Source: Solirubrobacterales bacterium
GTDB taxonomy: Bacteria; Actinomycetota; Thermoleophilia; Solirubrobacterales; 70-9
DNA length: 64,000 nt
Direction: 5' to 3'
Assembly: GCA_035573435.1 (NCBI GenBank)
Contig: DATMZR010000031.1
Location: 1 to 64,000 of the forward strand
Made by a program: the position numbers and the translations under genes. Below, piece by piece: positions 57,835-64,000 of this stretch. How positions within the stretch are numbered: position 1 is the first letter of the stretch; the number at the start of each line of letters is the position of its first letter. The notes beneath the pieces were generated by a model. That model saw nothing but the letters and a program-made list of their open reading frames with translations, searched no databases and was not told the origin of the DNA.

Positions 57835-59132
57835 TCGATGTCCCTGCCGGTCAGGTCCTCGTACGTCTCCCGGCGCACCACCGCTCGCGCGTCACCGTCC
57901 CTGCAGAACACCACCGGGGGCCGAGGGACGCCGTTGTAGTTGCTCGCCATCGCATATCCGTAGGCGCCGGTGGCGGGGGTGACGAGAATGTCGCCGGGCC
58001 GAGGGTCGGCGACCATCGTGTCCGTGATCAGGATGTCGCCGGACTCGCAGTGCATGCCGGCGACGGTCGCCAGCGTGTTCGGCACGCCGTCGGCCCGGTT
58101 GGCGATGATCGCCTCGTAGCGCGAGCCGTACAGCATCGGCCGCAGGTTGTCGGACATCCCACCATCGACCGAGAGATAGGTTCGGACGCCCGGGATCTCC
58201 TTCACGGTGCCGATCTCGTACGCGGTGACGGCGGCATTGCCGACCAGCGAGCGGCCGGGCTCGATCAGGATTCGCGGCACGGGGTCGAACACGCGCTGCA
58301 CACCCTGAACCTTGACCTCGACGTAACTCTCTATGGGCGGCGGTCGATCGGCGGACGTATAGGCGATCCCCAGCCCGCCGCCGACGTTCAGGATGCGGCA
58401 CTCCCATTCGCCATCCACGAGCGCCGCCAGCGCCTCGATTGCCGCGGCGTAGGGCTCCAACTCGAAGATCTGGGAGCCGATGTGGGCGTGCAGGCCGACC
58501 AGCTGCAGGTGGCGCGAGGATCGCACCTCGGCGATCGCGCGCGCGGCAAGGCCATCCTCGAGCCCGAAGCCGAACTTCGAGTCGAGGCCGCCGGTCTGCA
58601 CGTAGGAATGAGTCGAGGGCAGGATGCCGGGGGTAACGCGGATCAGGACATCCTGAGGGCGGTCCAGCAGCGCGTCGAGGCGGGCGATCTCACCGAATGA
58701 GTCCACGATCAGATGACCAACCCCGGCGTCGACCGCGTAGCGGAGCTCGGCCTCGGTCTTGTTGTTCCCGTGCATGTAGATGCGCGCCGGGTCCAGGCCG
58801 GCGCCCAGCGCCATGTGGAGCTCGCCGCCAGATGCCACGTCGACGGACAGCCCCTGCTCGGCGCAGAGCCGGTAGATCGCGGTGATCGGAGCCGCCTTGC
58901 TCGCGTAGAGAACCTCGAAGTCGTCGGTACGGGCGCGGAAGGCGTCGAGGTACGCCCGGGCCCTCGCCCGGATGTCCTCCTCCGCGTAGACATAGACCGG
59001 CGTTCCGAACTCGGCCGCGACCTCGACCACGTCACAGCCGCCGACCTCCAGGTGGCTGCGCTCATTGACCCTGCTGCCCAGTGGGTAGACGGGCGAGCCC
59101 TCGATGATCGGGACCTCGGTCGTGGCGCTCAT
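57831..59132 (-). CDS. lysA: Diaminopimelate decarboxylase
   Basis: This 433-residue enzyme makes lysine from meso-diaminopimelate. The PLP Lys is in 'FEVLYASKAAPITAIYRLCA', and 'LHAHIGSQIFELEPYAAAIE', 'ILNVGGGLGIAYTSADRPPP' and 'GMHCESGDILITDTMVADPR' give the His, Gly-rich loop and the active-site Cys region (CESGD). The 'EPGRSLVGNAAVTAYEIG' motif is clear. ATG at 59132 is the best start; the frame upstream to 59252 is antisense to the hydrolase gene. First gene of the lysA-hom-thrC unit. Confidence 0.95.
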   Translation of the reverse strand: MSATTEVPIIEGSPVYPLGSRVNERSHLEVGGCDVVEVAAEFGTPVYVYAEEDIRARARAYLDAFRARTDDFEVLYASKAAPITAIYRLCAEQGLSVDVASGGELHMALGAGLDPARIYMHGNNKTEAELRYAVDAGVGHLIVDSFGEIARLDALLDRPQDVLIRVTPGILPSTHSYVQTGGLDSKFGFGLEDGLAARAIAEVRSSRHLQLVGLHAHIGSQIFELEPYAAAIEALAALVDGEWECRILNVGGGLGIAYTSADRPPPIESYVEVKVQGVQRVFDPVPRILIEPGRSLVGNAAVTAYEIGTVKEIPGVRTYLSVDGGMSDNLRPMLYGSRYEAIIANRADGVPNTLATVAGMHCESGDILITDTMVADPRPGDILVTPATGAYGYAMASNYNGVPRPPVVFCRDGDARAVVRRETYEDLTGRDIE

Positions 59133-59184
59133 ACGGGCATTATTCCGGCGGTCGATGAGCCGCACCGTTTCCCGGCCAAGCGAG

Positions 59185-59871
59185 ATGGGCGTACACGAGG
59201 GGCGGCCGTACATGGTCTGGCTCCCCCACACCCCTCCGCCGTGGCCGGCCATGGTGATCGTTCATGGGGCGGGCTCACAAAAGGAGAACCACGGTGACTT
59301 TGGACGGGCCTGCGCCGCGAGCGGCTGGGCGGCGCTCGGATTCGATCAGCGCGGGCACGGAGACTCGGACGACGGGATGAGCCCCGCGGCCCTCGCTGAC
59401 GTGGGAAAGATGGCGCGGTTCCTGGCCGGGATGGAAGGGGTGGACGCGGCGCGGGTTTGCGTCCGCGGCTCCAGCATGGGCGGCTTCATGGCGATTCAGT
59501 CCGCGGCGACAAGCGAGCAGATCGCGGGGGTGATCGCGATCTGTCCGGCGGGGGCGGACCACCTGCGGCGGGGGCTTCTCTCCGGCAGGCTCGAGATGCG
59601 GGTCGACCCCGGCGCTCTGACCGCGCTCGAGGCGTGGCTCGCCGAGCACGACCTCCGCCAGGGGGTGGAGCTGATGGGCTCCAAGCCTCTCCTGCTGATC
59701 CACGCCAGCGGCGACGAGCAGATTCCATCGGAGTGGTCCGAAGAGCTTTACGCCCGTGCCGCTGAGCCTCGGAAGCTGATTCTGCTGCCGGGTGGCCATC
59801 ACCGCTCCGCCCAGCACGACGCGGAGCTCCACGGCGTGGCGCTCAGGTGGCTCGAGCGAAATCTGGGCTAG
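59185..59871 (+). CDS. Alpha/beta hydrolase
   Basis: This 228-residue alpha/beta hydrolase starts at ATG 59185. Oxyanion region 'PAMVIVHGAGSQKENHGDFG' near 20-39, then 'GFDQRGHGDSDDGMSPAALA', nucleophile Ser in 'VRGSSMGGFMAIQSAA' (Gly-x-Ser-x-Gly as G-S-S-M-G), Asp in 'LLIHASGDEQIPSEWSEELY' and His in 'LLPGGHHRSAQHDAEL'. The triad looks complete. It resembles the dienelactone hydrolase/acylaminopeptidase type. The substrate is unknown. It is divergent from lysA and convergent with the adjacent membrane gene, whose stop touches its own. Confidence 0.86.
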   Translation: MGVHEGRPYMVWLPHTPPPWPAMVIVHGAGSQKENHGDFGRACAASGWAALGFDQRGHGDSDDGMSPAALADVGKMARFLAGMEGVDAARVCVRGSSMGGFMAIQSAATSEQIAGVIAICPAGADHLRRGLLSGRLEMRVDPGALTALEAWLAEHDLRQGVELMGSKPLLLIHASGDEQIPSEWSEELYARAAEPRKLILLPGGHHRSAQHDAELHGVALRWLERNLG

Positions 59872-60555
59872 CTAGCCGAGCGCTCCGGCGAGAACGCCGT
59901 CCACCGTGCGGGTGACGCGATCGGTCGTCCCCGACAGGTTGGTGCCGGCAGCACGATCAACGTCCCGGACGGCGCCGGAGGTCGAGGGCACGTGGGGACG
60001 GGACGGCACCAAGGGCGTGCTGGGCACGGATGGCGTGTCGGGCACCGAGGGAGCGTCCACCGAGGGCGGATCCACAGCCCCCGGCACGGACGGGACCGAC
60101 GGAGCGCTGGGCGCCGACGGGGCAACGCCGGGAGCGGTCGGCGCGGTGGCGCCCGAGCCGCCCCGGACCGCGGAGCCGCCGGGCCCACCGGGCTCGCGGC
60201 CCACCGACGACCGCTCGCCGCCGGATCCGGGCGCTCCCGACCCTTGGTCGAAGGCGCCTCCGGCCGACCGCGCAAGGGGGACCGGATCCTTCGCCACTGC
60301 GGCGCGAGCCGCATCGAGTGCCGCGGCCGCCGCCTGCGGGCCGCCGGTGTTCGACGTCAGATACGCGGCGCCTGTGCTGTCGCTCGACCCGGCCAGCGAC
60401 GGAAGCCCGCGAAATGCCACGAAGGTGGCAAGCGAGAGAAACACCACCACCGCTCCGGCGGTCAGCGCACCGGTGGCGCCAATCCCGGCCAGGTAGGCAC
60501 TCAGGTGGCTCCGCAGCTTGGAAGGGCGACTGATCGCGTGGACGAGGCTGGTCAT
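59872..60555 (-). CDS. Hypothetical membrane protein, first of two tandem paralogues
   Basis: This 227-residue protein has one N-terminal helix, 'GATGALTAGAVVVFLSLATF', preceded by a basic cytoplasmic end. The extracytoplasmic part is low-complexity: Ala/Gly/Ser-rich, then a run of Pro-Ser-Val repeats ('PSAPSAPSVPSVPGA' and more). The C-terminal 40 residues, with 'AVRDVDRAAGTNLSGTTDRV', are shared with the paralogue upstream at 60668. No known domain is recognised. Two conserved ends linked by variable repeats suggest a wall-spanning tether. The ORF ends flush with the hydrolase gene. Confidence 0.65.
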   Translation of the reverse strand: MTSLVHAISRPSKLRSHLSAYLAGIGATGALTAGAVVVFLSLATFVAFRGLPSLAGSSDSTGAAYLTSNTGGPQAAAAALDAARAAVAKDPVPLARSAGGAFDQGSGAPGSGGERSSVGREPGGPGGSAVRGGSGATAPTAPGVAPSAPSAPSVPSVPGAVDPPSVDAPSVPDTPSVPSTPLVPSRPHVPSTSGAVRDVDRAAGTNLSGTTDRVTRTVDGVLAGALG

Positions 60556-60667
60556 TCGGCTGCGTGGCCGGTACCCCTCGATTCGCTGGCTAACCGTGGG
60601 TGGGTGAGCGCCTACCGAATAGCGTTAGCACGCTTCGGGGAGCCCGTGCCTGGAGACATGCGCCGGG

Positions 60668-61330
60668 TTAGCCGCCAAGTCCGCTCACGGCCCCGCCGGT
60701 CCGGCCGCCGAGACCCGGGCTTGAGAGCGCCCTGCCCGCCCGGTCGAGGGCACCCCCGGCAGCGCCCTCGACCGCCCGCCTGGTGCCGCGGCTCGGCGCG
60801 GAGAGGTTGGTGCCCGCCGCGTCGTTGACGTCCCGGACCGCGTCGCTCAGGGCGCCAGAGGTCGAGGGCAGCGACGGAGCCGTGATCGAAGGCGGTGTGA
60901 CATCCACCGGCGGAGAGGTAACGCCGCTATCGGCCCCATCGCGTTGCCGGACCTTGCCGGAGACGTCCCCTCCATCGCCCGAGCCGGAGCTGCGGGAGCG
61001 AGCCGAGGCCGCGGCCACGGAGCCATCGGCCTTGCTCGCACCGTGCGACCCAACCGAGACCGGATTCTTCGCAACGGCGCCCGGAGCCCTTCCGAGGGCC
61101 GCCGCCGTCGCCGCGGATGCAGCGCCCGAGTCGAGATACGCGGCCCCGGCGTCGCCGCTCGATCCTCCGATGGGAAGGCCGTTGAAGGCCACGAAGGTGG
61201 CCAGCCAGAGAAAGGCCACCACGGCGCCCGCGATCAGCGCGGCTGTCGCACCGACCCCGGCCACGTACGCGCCCAAACGAACGCGCAGAAGACGCGAACG
61301 AAGACTCGCGATAGGTGGGCCAGTGGTCAC
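60668..61330 (-). CDS. Hypothetical membrane protein, second tandem paralogue
   Basis: This 220-residue protein is clearly homologous to the product of the gene at 59872. N-terminal helix 'GATAALIAGAVVAFLWLATF', then 'VAFNGLPIGGSSGDAGAAYL', parallel to 'VAFRGLPSLAGSSDSTGAAY'. The middle is Ser/Gly/Asp-rich rather than Pro-Ser-Val. The end, 'AVRDVNDAAGTNLSAPSRGT', aligns with the paralogue. GTG start at 61330. The tandem arrangement suggests duplication. The function is unknown; location near the M23 hydrolase may imply an envelope role. Confidence 0.65.
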   Translation of the reverse strand: MTTGPPIASLRSRLLRVRLGAYVAGVGATAALIAGAVVAFLWLATFVAFNGLPIGGSSGDAGAAYLDSGAASAATAAALGRAPGAVAKNPVSVGSHGASKADGSVAAASARSRSSGSGDGGDVSGKVRQRDGADSGVTSPPVDVTPPSITAPSLPSTSGALSDAVRDVNDAAGTNLSAPSRGTRRAVEGAAGGALDRAGRALSSPGLGGRTGGAVSGLGG

Positions 61331-61446
61331 TTCGGGCTCCTCCCTGGATACCGGTTGCGACCGAGGCTACAAGCGCGCATCGGGATGCGCGCCGGTTAAA
61401 AAGAGGGCGTCTACCTAGAAACCGTATGGGCCTCGCCGAGCCGGCC

Positions 61447-62622
61447 CTAGAGGTAGCCCATCGGGTCGACGGGCGATCCGTTGACCCGGACCTCGAAATG
61501 AAGGTGGGGCCCGAAGCAGAGGCCGGTGCAGTCGCTGATCCCGATCACCTGACCCTGGCTGACGTGCTCCCCGACAGAGACGCTGATCGACATTTGGTGC
61601 GCATAGCAGGTGGAGACACCGCCTCCGTGGTCTATGCAGGTGTAGTTGCCATAGCCGGACTCCGGCCCCGCGATCGCCACCGTGCCGGCAGCGGCTGCGC
61701 GGATCGGCGTGCCGCTGGGGACAGCGATGTCGATCCCCGGATGGCAGCTCTCCCAAGCGCGCTGCTCGCAGAACGGCGACGTGATCGGCCCGTTGACCGG
61801 CCAGATGAACCCGGACGAGCTCTCGCCCTGGATCGGCCCGGCGGGCAGCGCCGGCTCGCTCGACTGGGCGGCTTGGAGCTGAGCCTGGACCTCCGCCTGA
61901 ATGTCGCTGATGTCGCCCTCGAGCTCCTGCTGGGTCTCCTGGACCTGCGCCAGAGTCCGCTGGTCCTGCTCGCGGGCCACCGCCAGATTGCCCTCGCGCG
62001 CTTCGAGCTGGCTCCGCGTGCTGGCGAGCTCAGCCCGCTTTGCGGCGATCTCATCGCGCGCCGCCCGCACGCGCTCGACGGTGTCCTTGGTCTTGTCGCG
62101 GAGAGTGCGCACGCGCTCTGCGATCGAGGTGTCCTGGGACTGGATCCGCTGCAGGTACTCGTAGCGACTGAGCAGCTGGTCGAACCCATCCGAGTTCAAG
62201 ATCACAGTGAGCGCGTCCGGACTGCTGGACTCGTAGATCGCAACCAGCCGTTCCCTCAGCACTTTGAGCGAGCGCTTCAAGCGAACGCGAAGAACCGCGA
62301 GCCGGTCCTTCGCCTGCTTCAGCTCCGCCTCCTTCTTTTCCAGCTCGGCCTGGACGATCGCCTCGCGGTTGCGAAGAGTCGCCACCTCTCCGCGTAACTG
62401 GTCGAGCTGCTCGCCCGCGCGCTGGATCGTCGTGGACAAGACGCCCTCGCGTGAGTTGGCTTTGTCGAGCTGCGCCTGCTTGTCGTCGAGCTGAGACTGG
62501 AGGTCCTGGCCGAACACCCCGGCGGCACCCGCCAGCCCGGCCGCTGCCAGCGCCAAACCCGCCAGCAGTGTCACCGCCGCCCGGGGCGGCTTGGCGCGTG
62601 CAGGTCTGTGGGCGTCGCTCAT
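61447..62622 (-). CDS. M23 peptidoglycan hydrolase with coiled-coil (EnvC/RipC-like)
   Basis: This 391-residue exported enzyme starts at ATG 62622, after GAGGAAG. It has a signal peptide 'AAVTLLAGLALAAAGLAGAA', a coiled-coil region from about 45 to 250 ('LDDKQAQLDKANSREGVLST', 'LRVRLKRSLKVLRERLVAIY'), and a C-terminal LytM domain with Zn ligands in 'ESCHPGIDIAVPSGTPIRAA' and 'CFGPHLHFEVRVNGSPVDPM'. Four Cys in the LytM region could form disulfides. The 'VAIYESSSPDALTVILNSDG' stretch matches EnvC/PcsB/RipC coiled coils. It may be controlled by FtsEX (33-34 kb). A c-di-AMP riboswitch precedes it. Confidence 0.9.
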   Translation of the reverse strand: MSDAHRPARAKPPRAAVTLLAGLALAAAGLAGAAGVFGQDLQSQLDDKQAQLDKANSREGVLSTTIQRAGEQLDQLRGEVATLRNREAIVQAELEKKEAELKQAKDRLAVLRVRLKRSLKVLRERLVAIYESSSPDALTVILNSDGFDQLLSRYEYLQRIQSQDTSIAERVRTLRDKTKDTVERVRAARDEIAAKRAELASTRSQLEAREGNLAVAREQDQRTLAQVQETQQELEGDISDIQAEVQAQLQAAQSSEPALPAGPIQGESSSGFIWPVNGPITSPFCEQRAWESCHPGIDIAVPSGTPIRAAAAGTVAIAGPESGYGNYTCIDHGGGVSTCYAHQMSISVSVGEHVSQGQVIGISDCTGLCFGPHLHFEVRVNGSPVDPMGYL

Positions 62623-62635
62623 GTCTTCCTCGGTG

Positions 62636-62765
62636 GCCTGCGGGGTTAGCTGACGGGCTCGCGCGGAGGATTCGCGCTTGGCCTCTGGACCCGCTGGCCC
62701 TGTCGGCCTCTCGCCCCGGGGTTTGGTTCCCCCGCTCCGCCCGCTGTTAGGGACGGATTCGGCAC
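62636..62765 (-). promoter_or_regulatory. ydaO/yuaA-type c-di-AMP riboswitch in the M23 leader
   Basis: The leader of the M23 gene carries 'GCGGGGGAACCAAACCCCGG' (around 62737-62718) and, near its end, 'CCCGTCAGCTAACCCCGCAG' plus GC (62657-62636), the near-invariant 3' core of the ydaO family, together with 'GCGAATCCTCCGCG' in between. The riboswitch ends 14 bases before the start codon, so the last helix is near the ribosome-binding site. ydaO riboswitches bind c-di-AMP and turn off genes for wall hydrolases and osmolyte transport, which suits this hydrolase. Boundaries are approximate. The Rpf-like gene at 13.2 kb lacks one. Confidence 0.85.
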
Positions 62766-62873
62766 AAATGTGGGGCGGCAGGGTATCAGCCGCGCAAAAA
62801 CTGTGAGCAGTCGTTAACAGGCGTTCTGCCTGCTGCAAGCGGCTTTTCAGGGTATCCCGGCCGCGCCACCAGG

Positions 62874-63836
62874 TCAGTTATGGCGAGCCTCGGTCTCAAC
62901 CTCCAGCAGGGCGCCCTCGTCGGCCTCCTCCTCCATCTGGAGCGTGGTGTGCTCGAGCCCGTAGCGGTCTCGAAGCACGAACTGGACCTCGTGCCGGGCG
63001 CGGTCGCGATCGACGCCACGGGTGACGACGACGTGGGCCGCCAGCGCTTCGAAGTCGGCCGTCACGGACCAGACGTGGAGGTCGTGCACCGCACACACGC
63101 CGTCCACGGAGCCGATCGCCCGGGCGACGGCCTCCACGTCGACACCGGGGGGAGCGGCCTCCATCAGCACATCCAGCGGCTCGCGCACCAGGCGGATGGA
63201 CGAAGCAAGGATCAGCACGGCGATCGCGATCCCGACCAGCGGGTCGATCACAGTCCAGCCGGTAGCCAGGATGACGGCGCCCGAGACGATCACACCGAGC
63301 GAGCCCAGCGCGTCCGCGGCGGAATGACGCAGAACGGCCTCCAGGTTCAGGTCGTCCCGCCGTCCGCCGGCGAGCACCCAGGTGGCGGCCGCGTTTCCGG
63401 CGAGACCGACCGCCCCGATCACGAGGACCCCGGCCCCCTCTACGTCCGGTGGATCGCCCAAGCGGTTGACGGCCGCGACCACGATCAGCACCGCCACCAC
63501 CACCAGGGTGACGCCGTTGAGCAGGGCGGCGATCACCTCGGTGCGTTGGTAGCCGAAGGTGCGGCGGGGGCCGCCCGATCGCGCCGCCAGCGCAACCGCG
63601 GCGAGGCCAAGACCGATGGCGCCGAGATCGGAGAGCACGTGCCCGGCATCCGCGAGCAGGGCGAGCGAGCCGGTGAGGATGCCGCCGACCACCGCCGTGG
63701 CGAGCAGCACCCCGTTGATCGCCGCGGCGACCAGCATCCGTCGACGGTTTCCCTGTCGGCGCGCCGCGAGCGCGTCCGGACCGCCCGACAGACCGTCGCG
63801 CTCGACTCCCCGGCCGTGGGGATGGGCCTGCGCCAT
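62874..63836 (-). CDS. Cation diffusion facilitator (CzcD-like) transporter
   Basis: This 320-residue CDF-family exporter has six membrane helices and a His/Asp metal site: 'LLADAGHVLSDLGAIGLGLA' (HxxxD, near 62-81) and 'LRHSAADALGSLGVIVSGAV' (HxxxD, near 173-192), the pattern of Zn/Cd/Co exporters. The C-terminal cytoplasmic domain, 'VHDLHVWSVTADFEALAAHV', has the metal-binding His/Glu of CzcD. The N-terminal segment holds His-Pro-His, typical of a sensing loop. It lies on the same strand between a cut gene and the M23 gene. Confidence 0.92.
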   Translation of the reverse strand: MAQAHPHGRGVERDGLSGGPDALAARRQGNRRRMLVAAAINGVLLATAVVGGILTGSLALLADAGHVLSDLGAIGLGLAAVALAARSGGPRRTFGYQRTEVIAALLNGVTLVVVAVLIVVAAVNRLGDPPDVEGAGVLVIGAVGLAGNAAATWVLAGGRRDDLNLEAVLRHSAADALGSLGVIVSGAVILATGWTVIDPLVGIAIAVLILASSIRLVREPLDVLMEAAPPGVDVEAVARAIGSVDGVCAVHDLHVWSVTADFEALAAHVVVTRGVDRDRARHEVQFVLRDRYGLEHTTLQMEEEADEGALLEVETEARHN

Positions 63837-63884
63837 GGCCCCGAGGTTAGAGAGCGGTAAGGCCGCTAGACGGCGTCCACTGGA

Positions 63885-64000
63885 TCAGGCTGCGCTGGGG
63901 GTCCGTTCCTCGGCAGCCGGGGCGGCGCCGTTCCCGGACCCGGCCACCGCAGCCTTTCCATCGCCCGATGGGTGGGCGCCGTTGCCGGAGGCGGTGGAGG
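63885..64000 (-). CDS. C-terminal fragment of a gene cut by the right edge
   Basis: An open frame enters from the right edge and ends with TGA at 63887-63885. The visible 37 residues are Gly/Ala/Pro-rich with two 'GSGNGA'- or 'SGNGAH'-type repeats and a final 'ERTPSAA'. No domain is visible. The CDF start follows 48 bases downstream. Low-complexity tails of this type occur on many proteins, so function cannot be inferred. Confidence 0.45.
   Translation of the reverse strand, partial: STASGNGAHPSGDGKAAVAGSGNGAAPAAEERTPSAA

Overview
The window is a gene-dense, very high-GC bacterial chromosome segment with frequent GTG/TTG starts, ATGA/GTGA stop-start overlaps and almost no intergenic space. 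The gene set (PASTA-less Ser/Thr kinase with a propeller, FHA protein, Rpf-like transglycosylase, M23 hydrolase behind a c-di-AMP riboswitch, short RNase R, CHAD proteins, FIST protein) points to Actinomycetota, most likely class Thermoleophilia (Solirubrobacterales/Gaiellales-like). That placement is inference from gene content; there is no rRNA marker here. No prophage, insertion sequence, CRISPR array or tRNA was seen. The RNA genes or elements seen are tmRNA, a ydaO-type riboswitch and the prfB recoding site.

Region 1 (1-9.4 kb, minus strand) is a phosphate/polyphosphate block: the start of a gene at the left edge (possibly polyphosphate kinase), two CHAD proteins, a RelA/SpoT-like HD protein, Ppx/GppA, PhoU, PstB-PstA-PstC-PstS and an orphan winged-helix response regulator. 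An 11-bp-period TTCAC direct repeat (Pho-box-like) lies upstream of both pstS and the regulator. The regulator is preceded by two tiny overlapping leader frames. UppP follows. Region 2 (9.5-19.6 kb) is mixed: two crotonases, HD protein, SpoIIM-like protein, Rpf-like protein, a perfect CRP-type site, lipoate ligase-like protein, a frameshifted metallophosphoesterase, a CrtI-like oxidoreductase, a class III nucleotide cyclase, a secreted trypsin-like protease and a VOC protein. Region 3 (19.6-27.6 kb) holds a MarR/YceI/FMN-reductase unit with an AT-rich palindromic operator, an anti-sigma-type ATPase, a two-component pair, tmRNA, a site-2 protease homologue, SixA and a flavin disulfide reductase.

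Region 4 (27.6-36.5 kb, minus strand) is coiled-coil/HhH protein, SmpB, RNase R, S41 protease, FtsX, FtsE and split transketolase. With the tmRNA 5 kb away, it supplies the whole trans-translation and nonstop-RNA decay set. Region 5 (36.6-41.3 kb) contains the most unusual locus: three translationally coupled genes that look like a condensed methylamine-utilisation-type maturation system (MauE-MauD fusion, Tat-exported Cys-rich protein, MauF-like membrane domain fused to a propeller), followed by NadA. Region 6 (41.4-55.5 kb) has an Fpg homologue with a degenerate zinc finger, SnoaL-like proteins, a GT39-type transferase, FHA protein, Ser/Thr kinase, NadC-FIST, prfB with its programmed frameshift, a tag gene with no normal start codon, SecA, HPF and ComF. 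Region 7 (55.5-64 kb) has ThrC-Hom-LysA, a hydrolase, a pair of tandem paralogous membrane proteins of unknown function, the riboswitch-controlled M23 hydrolase and a CDF transporter, and ends in a cut gene. A REP-like hairpin repeat occurs in at least four intergenic places.
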